A stretch of DNA of 52,162 nucleotides, from contig JAJDXR010000066.1 in NCBI GenBank assembly GCA_022823165.1, positions 1 through 52,162 on the forward strand, in the 5' to 3' direction. This DNA is from Anaerolineae bacterium (GTDB taxonomy: Bacteria > Chloroflexota > Anaerolineae > Aggregatilineales > Phototrophicaceae). Below, in pieces: positions 42,913-52,161 of this stretch. Position 1 is the stretch's first letter, and every line of letters begins with the position of its first letter. Position numbers and translations under genes: made by a program. The notes beneath the pieces are model-generated. The model saw only the letters and a list, made by a program, of their open reading frames with translations. It was not told the origin of the DNA and made no database searches.

Positions 42913-43826
42913 GATTCGTCCTCCTCGAATAGCGCATCCCAATCGATATCATCAATCAGCGGTCCTGGCAGGGCACCATCCGCATCATAATCCGGTCCCG
43001 GCTCTTCCCGCATGTCCAGCAGATCATCGATATCGGGCAACAGGCGTTGCAGCAGCTTTGTCTCCTTAAAGGCTTCGCGGCACCTGCGCCTGACACGCTT
43101 GTCAATATCGGCGCTGCTCAGCGCAGCGGACTCAAAGGCAATCGGAATTGACAGCTCTGTCTTGTACAGGTCGGCGATGTCATAGACGAAGGACAGTTGC
43201 TTGCCTGTGTGGATGAAGCCCAAGCCAGGCGAATAGCCTCCGCTCACAATAGCAGCGTGGCAGAGGCCGTTCAAGAGCGCATTGGCCAGCGACAGCGCGC
43301 GATTCACCGGGTCTGAGGCCTCCCAATCATTGCGGCGATAGCGTCTGCCCCGCCACTTCACGCCATAGCGGCGGCTCATCGTCTGATACGTATTGCGGAC
43401 GCGTACGCCTTCGTGCCCCCGAATCTGTTCCAGGCTCAAGCCAGGGTCTAATGTTTCGTTGAAGCGTTTGGTGTACATCGCCAGCGCCACCTTCCGCCGC
43501 GCCTGTGGATCAGAAACCAGGCTTGCTTGCTTGAGCAAGCGGTAGGCTTTGCGCGTCTCGCCTGTTCCTTGAGCGTAGAAGCGGGTGGCGTCCTCGCCGG
43601 TCCAGACGATTGAACAGCCATTCTGCGCCAACAGCTTGACCGCTTCGTGGGTGATGCTCGTGCCAGGACCTAGCAGCAAAAGCGACAGCGACGCGACCGG
43701 CAGCGCGATCTTGCCTTTTTCGTCTACCAGCTCCACCGCATTGCGATAACGCTGGACGATTGCGCGTTCAGCGTATACATAACTCAAGCTGTCGCGCAGC
43801 TTGGGTAAGATATGTAGATCTTGCAT
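42903..43826 (-). CDS. cas1: CRISPR-associated integrase Cas1, type I-E
   Basis: Encodes 307 residues. Catalytic metal ligands are Glu139 in [11 protein letters not shown], His206 in [20 protein letters not shown] and Asp219 in the same block, equivalent to E. coli Glu141, His208 and Asp221. [30 protein letters not shown] is the typical N-terminal domain end. It inserts new spacers with Cas2. ATG 43826 is chosen because the Cas1e N-terminus ([20 protein letters not shown]) begins here. All residues intact, so adaptation should be possible; the C-terminus carries a long acidic tail. Confidence 0.97.
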   Translation of the reverse strand: MQDLHILPKLRDSLSYVYAERAIVQRYRNAVELVDEKGKIALPVASLSLLLLGPGTSITHEAVKLLAQNGCSIVWTGEDATRFYAQGTGETRKAYRLLKQASLVSDPQARRKVALAMYTKRFNETLDPGLSLEQIRGHEGVRVRNTYQTMSRRYGVKWRGRRYRRNDWEASDPVNRALSLANALLNGLCHAAIVSGGYSPGLGFIHTGKQLSFVYDIADLYKTELSIPIAFESAALSSADIDKRVRRRCREAFKETKLLQRLLPDIDDLLDMREEPGPDYDADGALPGPLIDDIDWDALFEEDESWS

Positions 43827-43843
43827 AGGTTTCCTCGCCAGAA

Positions 43844-44455
43844 TCAGCTTGGATAGGGCACGGATAGCAGACCGCAGCCAAAAGCTTTGGCGCTGCCGAT
43901 GCCGCCGCGCAAAGCCGCCACGAAGGACTCGGGTCGCGTCACTTGCAGAAAGCCGTCGAATTGCGCCAGATGCCAAGTCTGTTGGCGTCTTTTGCCATAC
44001 TGCTTGCCCAGCTTGACGCAGCGCAGCCTGGCGAGATCCAGCTCAAACCCGTGCAGGTCGCCTTTACGCTGCAGCCAGCGCGTCAGTTCGTCCTCGGCGA
44101 TGATGGCCTGACGCTTGCCGGCTCGCTTGACGGTGGGATTCGCTTGCAGGCGGAAGGGCAAGCCGGCGCCAGCGCTAACTTGCGGCTCAACCGCGCGCAT
44201 CTCTGGCGGCTTACACAGATAACGCGGATCACTCAGCCGCTCCGCTTTCGCCCAATCGGGCATTGTTTGAGACTGCGCCAAGACTGTCACAAAGGGTTGA
44301 CGTCGCGTCTGCTCTACGCGATAGAGGACGCGCTCGTCGGCGGGCATATTTTCGGGAAAGGCGCGCAGAAGCGTCCGATGCAACTCGTAACGATCGGCCA
44401 GGTCGCGCCGCGCCTGCCGATAGCGCAGATTGACGAGCAGTTGTGAGAGAAACAC
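43844..44455 (-). CDS. cas6e: CRISPR pre-crRNA endoribonuclease Cas6e (Cse3)
   Basis: Encodes 203 residues from a GTG start two bases after the cas5e stop. The candidate general-base His26 is in YELHRTLLRAFP, matching the Cas6e catalytic His near residue 20. The C-terminal Gly-rich loop is RGGIGSAKAFGCGLLSV. It cuts the 6-bp repeat hairpin and stays bound to the crRNA 3' end within Cascade. Placed between cas5e and cas1 as in E. coli. Confidence 0.95.
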   Translation of the reverse strand: MFLSQLLVNLRYRQARRDLADRYELHRTLLRAFPENMPADERVLYRVEQTRRQPFVTVLAQSQTMPDWAKAERLSDPRYLCKPPEMRAVEPQVSAGAGLPFRLQANPTVKRAGKRQAIIAEDELTRWLQRKGDLHGFELDLARLRCVKLGKQYGKRRQQTWHLAQFDGFLQVTRPESFVAALRGGIGSAKAFGCGLLSVPYPS

Positions 44456-44457
44456 AA

Positions 44458-45120
44458 TTACACCCCCTCGCCGCAGCTTGGAAGCGAGATGAACTGCGAG
44501 CGCAAACGGCGCGGGATGAAGCGCCGCGGCTCAAATGATATTGGCTGATCATTACGCAGGATTGAGCCGTTCCGGTTATCTTCGATCAGCAACTGCAGGT
44601 CTTCGCCTGTCTGCGCATCGTTGCCCAGATAGCGATAGCGGCGCAAAGCGGTCTCTAGATCCGTGTCTTGTATGCCATCATCCAGCCAGACGCGCTCGGC
44701 CGGCAGAAAAGCCTTGCGCCCGAAGAAGAGAAACCAGCGCGGCTGCCGCAAGGCGGTTTGCAGCGCTTCCAGCAGCCCGGCGTCGCCCTCCAAGCCCACC
44801 AGGAACAGGGCGTCCGCCAGGTAGTAGCGCTCGGACAAGATCGCATGCTTGCGCTCGATGCTGCCGCTGACTTTGTAGTAACCGTCGATGCCAGCAGTGT
44901 GAAAGTCGCGCAAGATACTGCCGGGTCGGTCGAGGCGCACTCCCATTTTTAAGGCGCGCAGATCAGCAATATCTTGATGCCGCGGGCGCCCCTGGGCGGC
45001 GCAAAGCAAACCCACGATCCCGCTTTTTGAAGGCTCGCGGCCCGTATCACGGTGACTGAAGTGGCTTTGCGTCCCCCAGGATTGCATCGGCGCGCTGATA
45101 CGCATCAGCAAGGTCGACAT
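44458..45120 (-). CDS. cas5e: CRISPR Cascade subunit Cas5e (CasD)
   Basis: Encodes 220 residues: LLMRISAPMQSWGTQSHFSHRDTGREPSKSGIVGLLCAAQG is the Cas5e N-terminus that grips the crRNA 5' handle, followed by SILRDFHTAG and YYLADALFLVGLEG. The ATG lies 3 nt after the cas7e stop. It caps the 5' handle end of the Cascade backbone. RRFIPRRLRSQ near the C-terminus is basic, consistent with RNA contact. Confidence 0.95.
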   Translation of the reverse strand: MSTLLMRISAPMQSWGTQSHFSHRDTGREPSKSGIVGLLCAAQGRPRHQDIADLRALKMGVRLDRPGSILRDFHTAGIDGYYKVSGSIERKHAILSERYYLADALFLVGLEGDAGLLEALQTALRQPRWFLFFGRKAFLPAERVWLDDGIQDTDLETALRRYRYLGNDAQTGEDLQLLIEDNRNGSILRNDQPISFEPRRFIPRRLRSQFISLPSCGEGV

Positions 45121-45123
45121 CAG

Positions 45124-46248
45124 CTAACCCTCGCTCAACTCAGAGGTCATCACGCCGATCCAGTCGTGCAGAGTCGCCACCGACACGTCAGTTAATTCGG
45201 CGGAAGGCAGGTCATAGCCGCGCGGATTTAAGACAGCAAGCGCCGGCTCCGCCAGGCGGAATGCGCCTTCGACCTGGTCCCAGTATCGGCAGAGCGCCTC
45301 AAGCGAAGGCGCGGCATAACCATTGCTGTTTCGGGGCTTCACCGGATTCTCGAAGGCATTGGCGAGCGATTGGCCATCGTTGTTGGGGCGGGCGGCGGCC
45401 AGTAGAAAGTCCGGCTGATGTTTGTTGAGGAAAGAATTCTGCATGCCGGTTGGCACAACCAAGGCGAAGGCGCTCATGAAAGCGCTGACGGTCTGCCGCG
45501 CCAACTCGGCATCGCCGCCGAGGTTATTGAGCAACTGCTGCCAGCAGATGCGTGCGCAGCGGTAATAGGTGGCGGAGTTGAAGGGCACCAAGCCGAGCAT
45601 GCCGGCGCCGGTCTCCTCTTTGGGATTAAAGTCATCGACGGCAGTGAAATAGTCAAATTCAGCCGTGTTGACCTCGTGGGTCGATATGGCATGGGCAACC
45701 TGGCAGGCGGCGTCGATGTTGAGATCCGGCTTCTCCGCCAGCATTCGCCCGAATAGTGCGATATCCGGCGCTGAGGTGCGGTTGGCAAATTTGCCGATAA
45801 AGCCTTTGCGAGCGCTGCCGATGAACTTGGCGATTTCTGGTTCTTCGTCATTTTGCCGCGCTGTACGAAGGAACTCCACAATCTCGTTAATCTCGCTTTC
45901 GCTGATGTAGAGCAGGACGCTGGTTTCGGCAGTTTTTGATTTGGAATCCAGCTTGGCATAAAGATTCTCTGCAATTTTGATCGCTCGTTCTTCGTACCAC
46001 AGGGCATCGTCATCATTCTCTTTGAGATGATCCCGGACATGTGTCACCAGCTTTTTAGTGCGGGTACCCGTCGGGACATCAACCGCATCGGCGAAAACAT
46101 CCGACACCCGCATCGCTCGTTTGGCTGATTGCGACGATATCCGCGCCCGCCGGACGCCGCCGAAGAGCGCTTCTTTGGGGTTGCCCGTATCATCGCGGTT
46201 GAGGTTCGATGGCGCGAAGGTCTGAATGGCGTGGAGCTCGATAATCAT
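45124..46248 (-). CDS. cas7e: CRISPR Cascade backbone subunit Cas7e (CasC)
   Basis: Encodes 374 residues. Start IIELHAIQTFAPSNLNRDDTGNPKEALFGGVRRARISSQSAKRAMR is the hallmark Cas7e N-terminus. AHAISTHEVNTAEFDYFTAVDD and NSATYYRCARICWQQLL and VPTGMQNSFLNKHQPDFLL are further diagnostic blocks. Six copies line the crRNA. ATG 46248 follows AAAGGAAG; the frame extends upstream into cse2 but without family sequence. It starts 17 bp after the cse2 stop. Confidence 0.97.
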   Translation of the reverse strand: MIIELHAIQTFAPSNLNRDDTGNPKEALFGGVRRARISSQSAKRAMRVSDVFADAVDVPTGTRTKKLVTHVRDHLKENDDDALWYEERAIKIAENLYAKLDSKSKTAETSVLLYISESEINEIVEFLRTARQNDEEPEIAKFIGSARKGFIGKFANRTSAPDIALFGRMLAEKPDLNIDAACQVAHAISTHEVNTAEFDYFTAVDDFNPKEETGAGMLGLVPFNSATYYRCARICWQQLLNNLGGDAELARQTVSAFMSAFALVVPTGMQNSFLNKHQPDFLLAAARPNNDGQSLANAFENPVKPRNSNGYAAPSLEALCRYWDQVEGAFRLAEPALAVLNPRGYDLPSAELTDVSVATLHDWIGVMTSELSEG

Positions 46249-46265
46249 GTCTGTGTCTTCCTTTC

Positions 46266-46760
46266 TTATGTGGATTTGGATTTTGCTGCGCGCCAAAACG
46301 AACGCGCCCAGGCTCGCTGCACAAAGTGTTTCGGGTGATCCCAGTTGCGCAAGTCGGCAAAGAGCTGATGCCAATTGACCGGGGTATCTTTGGACTTCAG
46401 GATGCTAATTTGTTGCCGCAGGCGCGGCTCCAGCGTCTCGCGCCGCATGCGCAATAGCTGCGCGAAACGGCGCTCGGTGGCGTCGTTTTCCAGTTTCGGG
46501 TCTAGCGCGCGGACATGATGCCCTATATTGCCAGTCGCAGTCGAAGCCGGGTGCAAGGCGAAGAGCGACGCGATTGTGTAGATGTCGCGCTCATTCCAAT
46601 CTTGCACAAAGGGAACGACATGGGGCAACATTGCGGCGGTCTCGGGATCGCCCGGCTCGGCGCCCAGCCCGCGCCGCAGCGCCGCCAGCATCGCGCGATT
46701 CTCGGCGTTGCGCAGCAGATATGTGATGAAGGGCTGTTTCTTCGTTTCAAAGTTACTCAT
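46266..46760 (-). CDS. cse2: CRISPR Cascade small subunit Cse2 (CasB)
   Basis: Encodes 164 residues: RAMLAALRRGLGAEPGDPETAAMLPHVVPF, YTIASLFALHPASTATGNIGHHVRALD and LRMRRETLEPRLRQQISILKSKDTPVNWHQLFADLRNWDHPKHFVQRAWARSFW match Cse2 blocks. Two copies stabilise the displaced DNA strand. The ATG overlaps the cas8e stop by one base (TAATG), so translation is coupled. Confidence 0.94.
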   Translation of the reverse strand: MSNFETKKQPFITYLLRNAENRAMLAALRRGLGAEPGDPETAAMLPHVVPFVQDWNERDIYTIASLFALHPASTATGNIGHHVRALDPKLENDATERRFAQLLRMRRETLEPRLRQQISILKSKDTPVNWHQLFADLRNWDHPKHFVQRAWARSFWRAAKSKST

Positions 46761-48316
46761 TATGCCTCCGCTTCATTTTTATCAAGCAATTCCTTGAGTT
46801 GCCGGAGTAAATACCGTTCCGCGTTAATCTCGCCCTTTAGTGCCCAGGGGCTGTCGCCGGCCAGGCTCGCCGCCTGCTGCAAAGCGTCGAGCGCCTGGTT
46901 GCGCAGGTCAACAATCCAGTCGTGCCGGGCGGCGTCGCTGTCGGCAGCCAGTGCTTCTATGAAGCGCCAGAATCGCGGCTCAAGGACCGTCCAGTAGCGT
47001 TCGCGGGCGCGCCACTGTTTGACCAGGCTGCGGCGGTTATTGGGATCGGGCTTGCCGGCGGCGCCTCGTTGCAGCACCAGTTCGGCGAGCATGTTCAAGG
47101 CGTTGTGCAGCTTGACCGCGACCACTTCAGCTTGTTTAAGCGCCTGGCGGATGTCCCGAGCGTGGTCTTCATTTCGCAGCAGTTCAAGCGGCAGCGGCAT
47201 GATCTCTTGGCGGAGAAACAGTGTTTTCCCAGCCTGCCTCTTCGCCGTCAGTAAGCCACTTGCGGTTAGTTGAAGTAGACTGTTCTCGGGTAGTTTTCCG
47301 AATTGACTCAACCTCGTAAACCATCGGACGACTGCGGGTAATTTGTTGTTGTCGTCTCGCTGAAACAAACCATAATAGTCGCGCCAAAGCGCCCTATCAT
47401 CGCTAAAGCCCAAGAGCGTAAATTTGTCAGCCTTGTCCTTTTGCCGTCGTTTCAAATAGCAGTGTTGCGGATAGAAGAGGCCATCTTGAAACTTGGCAAC
47501 CGGAGCAACCCTTATCTTTTCCACCATTAACCCATTTTCGCTTTCAATGGGAATTAACTGGACATGATTGGTTTGCCAGGTCAGATAATCCAAATAGCCA
47601 GCAGGCGATAGCTCAAGCATCTTCTTTCCGATGCTACGTCCCTCTGTTGGATCATCACGTTCCCAGATCGGCTTGTCATTGTCGGTCGTAGGCATCACGC
47701 TATCGTCTGGATAACGAATGAGATTTAGAGTCAGCGTCTCAAACAGATTGTTTCCGCGGGCGAAGAATACGATGCCTCGCGCCCAAATGCTGTGCACGTG
47801 ATTTGGCGACAATTTGCCGCTTATTCCGCCACCAAGTCGAAAAGCCTGCGCTTGCAGGAGCACTCTTGCCGCCTCCGCAGCAGGCAGAGCTTGCGCATTT
47901 TCTGTAGTCTGGTGCGTGAAATGGACACTGTAGTCTTGCATGGTTTTCGCAAGATGGCTTTGTATTCTGCCAGTCTTGACTCGCTCGTCAGCCATTTGAT
48001 AAAACGGCCTCTCAGGGTGAAACAAGTCAAAACGCTCGTGCCATTCCTTAAAGTATTCGTCCAACCGCTCCATATCAAACTTGCCAGTGTTCCACAATTC
48101 ACCCCATTCGCTCGTGTTCGCTGGACCGAATTTCCGATGCAAAATCGCCAGCAGCAAAGGCATCATTGCCGCCGACTGAATCGGCGATTCGCAGCTTATT
48201 TCGCGTATCTCATGTGCCATAGCGAACAAGCCGCGTAAGCTGAATTCTTCATATTTGCCAGCGCTTGTGATGCAAGGTATCCACTTTTCACAAATCAAAT
48301 TGAATGTAACGGTCAC
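46760..48316 (-). CDS. cas8e: CRISPR Cascade large subunit Cas8e (Cse1, CasA)
   Basis: Encodes 518 residues, usual for Cse1. FNLICEKWIPCITSAGKYEEFSLRGLFAMAHEIREISCESPIQSAAMMPLLLAILHR is the Cse1 N-terminus. Other blocks are LFHPERPFYQMAD, and LTWQTNHVQLIPI. The subunit recognises the PAM and recruits Cas3. The ATG overlaps the cas3 stop by 4 nt (ATGA type), so it is made directly after the Cas3 fusion. The C-terminal helical bundle (RQALKQAEVVAVKLHNALNMLAELVLQRG) is present. Confidence 0.96.
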   Translation of the reverse strand: MTVTFNLICEKWIPCITSAGKYEEFSLRGLFAMAHEIREISCESPIQSAAMMPLLLAILHRKFGPANTSEWGELWNTGKFDMERLDEYFKEWHERFDLFHPERPFYQMADERVKTGRIQSHLAKTMQDYSVHFTHQTTENAQALPAAEAARVLLQAQAFRLGGGISGKLSPNHVHSIWARGIVFFARGNNLFETLTLNLIRYPDDSVMPTTDNDKPIWERDDPTEGRSIGKKMLELSPAGYLDYLTWQTNHVQLIPIESENGLMVEKIRVAPVAKFQDGLFYPQHCYLKRRQKDKADKFTLLGFSDDRALWRDYYGLFQRDDNNKLPAVVRWFTRLSQFGKLPENSLLQLTASGLLTAKRQAGKTLFLRQEIMPLPLELLRNEDHARDIRQALKQAEVVAVKLHNALNMLAELVLQRGAAGKPDPNNRRSLVKQWRARERYWTVLEPRFWRFIEALAADSDAARHDWIVDLRNQALDALQQAASLAGDSPWALKGEINAERYLLRQLKELLDKNEAEA

Positions 48317-51300
48317 GCTTCCTCCCCTTTGATAATTTCTAATCCGTATACTTTGCTGAGCCGCAAAGAATAGGGACTAATCCGCACAGTATAGTTCTCT
48401 TCATCGAGGCTGATAAACTTGATCGGACGAGCAAACTTGAGCCGCGGCTCCCTCTCCCACGCCCTATTCACCGGGATCTGGTTTTCCAATAATGCTTTGA
48501 TACTGTGACCACGAACCGTGAATTTATGGTTCAGCAATTCCTCGACATCACCTTTACTCGGTTTGTCTTTGCTTCTCTTTTCCAGTATGGGATTGATTAT
48601 GCAGATAATGTCGACGCCCGGCTGGGTTTCTCGAGTGGAGGCATACTTTTCCAAGTCATCTTTTAGCCTAAATGTGTTGGAATCAATCATCTCCTCGTCG
48701 GCTGGCTCCCCAATGACAAATTGAGCGCCTCTGAACGCGCTATTTGTATCATCCAACTCCAATTTACTATATGCCGCCGCCAAAGCCGTCCGATACGCCT
48801 CATCAATACCAGCGACATCCACAACATCGCTGTAGACAAAATCCATCAGTTCATCGACATCATCCGGCGCGCGCAGCGTCTTCATATCCCGCAGCATCAA
48901 CCAGGTCTTCAACAGGAAGAAACGCTGATAAATCACCTCGTCAACACCGAAGCTCGGCAGCCCGTCTTCGCCGATATCCGGGGCGCGCCAAAGTAATGTC
49001 GGCTGCGCCAGATGCGCCGGACGGTCGGCGCGCTCATGCCGATGCAAGCGTCCGACGCGCTGAATCAGCAGGTCAATCGGGGCGGTGCGGCTGATCATGA
49101 GATCGAAATCGAGGTCGAGGCTCTGCTCGATGATTTGTGTGGCGACCAGGATGGCCCGTTCCGGGCGCTGCTCAGCGTTTTTTCCAAAGGCGCTCAGCAC
49201 CTCCTCTTCAATATCGCGGCGCCAAAGCGGCGGGAAACGAGCGTGGAACAGCCAGACATCCTTAGCGTCAATGGCGCTTGCGGCTCGCAAGAAGCGCGCC
49301 ACCGCGATGGATTCGTCCACCGTATTGCAGACGACCGCGATACACCCGCCTTGTTGATAGCGGGGCAGAATCGCGTCCAGCAGACTGCCGTCATCCGCCG
49401 GCAGCGCTTCAATCGCTAGCGAGCGCGTCTCTGGCTTCGGCAACGCGCGCGTCCAGGCCCTGCCACTATGTTCGACCACAGTCAGACGCGGGTAAGGCGC
49501 TTCATCCATTGCTTCGAGATTCCTGGCTCCGACAGCATTGAGAATCTCTCGCCGACCCTGCCGCGACAGCGTCGCCGAAAGCAGGATCATCGGTGAATTG
49601 AGAGCCTGCAGCCACGCGAACAAACGCTCGATAATGACGTTCATATAGCTGTCGTAACTGTGTATCTCGTCGAAGATGACAAGTTTTTGGCTGAGCGCGA
49701 ATTGGCGCACGAAATGGTGCTTGGCTTGCAAGACGCTGAGCATGGCTTGATCTATAGTGCCGACGCCAAAAGGCGCCAGCAGCGCGCGCTTGCGATTCTG
49801 GAACCAGTCGGCCGCGGCCAATCCACTCTCGTTGCCTTCGCGTTCCGGCTGTGGCTGAATCTGCTGATAAGCTTCCTGCTGCTCAGCTTGACCATGAATC
49901 AGGTGAAAATTGATGCTTTGCTTCGGATAGCGCCTTTGCAGGTACTTGCCAACTCGCTCGAACATCTGATTGCTGGTGGCTTGCGTGGGCATGGCGATGT
50001 AGCTGCCGCCCAGGCGGTAGCGGTTGATAAGCAAGTCGGCGATATGCAGCGCCAGCTCGGTCTTGCCGCCGCCGGTTGGATACTCTACAAGCGCCAGGCG
50101 CGGCGCCTTCTCCAAGCGGCTAAGCGCTTTGATGCCTGCGCTTTGCAACTCATTCGGCTCAAACTCGAAGACCGAGTTGAAGTCCGGCTCGCCCTCGCCC
50201 GGCCGCCAGCCCCGAAATCCCAAGTCGTCCAGAGCTGTCTGCGCGCGCTGCCGGCTGCGTTCAAGATACTCGCGCAGATCAATGGCGCGCGCTTCGAACG
50301 GGAAATGGTCGCTGTCAGACCCAATCCAGTCACACACGGAAACGAAGCCCGCGACAAAAGCGGCAAAGGTATTGAAGTCCTGGCCCTTCGGCGGCAAAGC
50401 GACCGCGCCCGCCCCGAGAACTTCTTCAAGCTCGCGGCAGATCTCGGCTTGAAGATCCTGCCACTTTGCCTTCCCGGCCGATGCCTGATCCATTTCGGCG
50501 CTTGTGATCCAATCGCCATGATGCCCGCCGATGACCGCTGCCAACTGCCCGGCGCGCATCAGGTCAATGCCCTTGTCCTTTAACCAGCGCTTGAGTATCA
50601 CCGCCGACAAGCTGCCGTGTGGCGCATTGTCTGAGCGTTCGCGCAAGCCATCGCCCAGCTCGGCGTAGAGGTCGAGCGCTTTTTCCTGGAAATCCGGCGT
50701 CGCCTTGCCGATATCGTGCAAGCCCGCCAATAGCGCCAGGAGCTGTCTCGCCGGCGCCGCCGCCAGACCAAGCCTCTCTTGCAGCCAGGCTCTCTGCTGC
50801 TCGCTCAGCGTCTGATCCCACATGGACTCGGCGACAGCGGCTACATCCAGCAAGTGATATATCAGCAGATGGAAGTGGGTGGTTTCAGCCCTTGGCTTGC
50901 CTTTCGGCTCGCGCTTCGCCCACAGGCGATATAAGAGAGAATGATCATCAGCGCCGGTCTCGAGCTCAAGACCGTACTGTCTTGCTTGACCCAGCACACT
51001 GCGTATCAGGCGCTGACGCAGCTCCGGCGGCTCTTCCACGACTACGCCCGAACCCCAACTGCGTATCCAGGGCGTCATCTCCTGAGGCGCCGACACTTTG
51101 ACGCGAAAGATAACATAGCCGTCGGCATCGCTGTGAATGGTCTGCGTCGGATGCCAGTTGCTTTCCAGCAGGCGATCGTAATGCCGCGGCTCGAAACGGA
51201 GCACAACGGATACCGGCTCGCCTTCGCTGCTCCACACGCCCCAGGATTGACCGTAATGCGATTGGAAGCGCGCCAGGTCGGCAATTTCAAAGCGCTCATT

Positions 51301-51924
51301 CGTGAGCCGAGCATCCAGGATGCGGTCGAACTTCAGGCTAAGGCTAATAGCCGCCTCGCCATCGCGGCTGCCATCGCAGAGTACATAGAAGCCATCCGAC
51401 AGGGGATTGCTGACAAAGCGATAGGGGCGAATGCGCCAGCGCGATGCGTCGCTGCGGTTGAGCGGAAGATAATCTACCCAGACTTCCCGCCGGCGCCGCT
51501 TCGCTTGCGTCAGTGTGGTGAAGATGCGCGCTTCAGTTGTGTTGCCGGGCGCGGACCGGAACTGATCTTGCAACTCGCCCGTCAGATGCGGATGAAGCTT
51601 GAGCGCGAGTTTGTGAATGAGGGAGCGGGCGCTAAAGGATTGCCTGGTATGCGTCGTCAGCGCGCGCTCCAAAGCCAGGAACAAAAATTCTCCTTCCTCG
51701 CTGGTGAGCTTGAGTTCGACGAAGTAGCTCTGCTCAATGAAATATCGCTGTCCTTCGGTATAGATTGGCAGTCCCATATCTTCAATCAGGCGGATGTACT
51801 TGTGCGCGGTGCTCGCTCCGATACGATATTTCGCCACGATCTCGCCGCGGCTCAGCCCGTTTGGCGCATTGGCGAGGTCGTGAATGATGTCAAAGATGAT
51901 CTTGACCGTTTCGCGCAGTGCCAT
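48313..51924 (-). CDS. cas3: HTH-WYL regulator fused to Cas3 HD-nuclease/helicase
   Basis: Encodes 1203 residues, about 300 more than a usual Cas3. Residues 1-60 are a helix-turn-helix (LSRGEIVAKYRIGASTAHKYIRLIEDMGLPIY), ~145-215 a WYL-type Sm-like domain (WRIRPYRFVSNPLSDGFYVLCDGS, with FYVL in the WYL place) and ~235-315 its C-terminal WCX extension. Cas3 starts near 326 (DDHSLLYRLWAKR). The HD nuclease shows HLLDVAAVAESMWD, HDIGK (His403, Asp404), APHGSLS and GGHHGDW; the helicase has GGGKT (618-622), DEIH (752-755), LLSATL and the QRVGRLHRH end motif. All key residues are intact. ATG 51924 follows AAGGAGGTG at 6 nt. A TACAAT box (51948-51953) may be the -10 of the operon. No ATG or good GTG/TTG with a ribosome site lies near the junction, so a single chain is expected. 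Confidence 0.95.
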   Translation of the reverse strand: MALRETVKIIFDIIHDLANAPNGLSRGEIVAKYRIGASTAHKYIRLIEDMGLPIYTEGQRYFIEQSYFVELKLTSEEGEFLFLALERALTTHTRQSFSARSLIHKLALKLHPHLTGELQDQFRSAPGNTTEARIFTTLTQAKRRRREVWVDYLPLNRSDASRWRIRPYRFVSNPLSDGFYVLCDGSRDGEAAISLSLKFDRILDARLTNERFEIADLARFQSHYGQSWGVWSSEGEPVSVVLRFEPRHYDRLLESNWHPTQTIHSDADGYVIFRVKVSAPQEMTPWIRSWGSGVVVEEPPELRQRLIRSVLGQARQYGLELETGADDHSLLYRLWAKREPKGKPRAETTHFHLLIYHLLDVAAVAESMWDQTLSEQQRAWLQERLGLAAAPARQLLALLAGLHDIGKATPDFQEKALDLYAELGDGLRERSDNAPHGSLSAVILKRWLKDKGIDLMRAGQLAAVIGGHHGDWITSAEMDQASAGKAKWQDLQAEICRELEEVLGAGAVALPPKGQDFNTFAAFVAGFVSVCDWIGSDSDHFPFEARAIDLREYLERSRQRAQTALDDLGFRGWRPGEGEPDFNSVFEFEPNELQSAGIKALSRLEKAPRLALVEYPTGGGKTELALHIADLLINRYRLGGSYIAMPTQATSNQMFERVGKYLQRRYPKQSINFHLIHGQAEQQEAYQQIQPQPEREGNESGLAAADWFQNRKRALLAPFGVGTIDQAMLSVLQAKHHFVRQFALSQKLVIFDEIHSYDSYMNVIIERLFAWLQALNSPMILLSATLSRQGRREILNAVGARNLEAMDEAPYPRLTVVEHSGRAWTRALPKPETRSLAIEALPADDGSLLDAILPRYQQGGCIAVVCNTVDESIAVARFLRAASAIDAKDVWLFHARFPPLWRRDIEEEVLSAFGKNAEQRPERAILVATQIIEQSLDLDFDLMISRTAPIDLLIQRVGRLHRHERADRPAHLAQPTLLWRAPDIGEDGLPSFGVDEVIYQRFFLLKTWLMLRDMKTLRAPDDVDELMDFVYSDVVDVAGIDEAYRTALAAAYSKLELDDTNSAFRGAQFVIGEPADEEMIDSNTFRLKDDLEKYASTRETQPGVDIICIINPILEKRSKDKPSKGDVEELLNHKFTVRGHSIKALLENQIPVNRAWEREPRLKFARPIKFISLDEENYTVRISPYSLRLSKVYGLEIIKGEEA

Positions 51925-52028
51925 AGCCCACCTCCTTGTCGCGCTTCATTGTATCGGGCGCGACGCGCGGAGCGTGAACAATTTGCTTAAGATTTTGCGC
52001 ATTCTGATAAGCTATCATGGCCATTTTG

Positions 52029-52161
52029 CTAGCGGTCTGGCTGGGCCGGCGCTCCCGCAGACCTGTAGCGGTTCGGTCTCAGTCTGTCATCATCTACCCG
52101 GACTCTTAATGTCGCATCAAGCAGCGTAACACTGACGGCGCCGGGCAAGTGATGAGGGCAA
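52029..52161 (-). other. Possible gene end at window edge
   Basis: On the minus strand an open frame enters from the right edge and stops at TAG (52029-52031), reading …GAVSVTLLDATLRVRVDDDRL…. The alternating hydrophobic and basic pattern looks protein-like, perhaps the end of a transposase, but 43 codons are too few to identify. The 100 bp between it and the cas3 start would hold the cas promoter. Confidence 0.25.
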
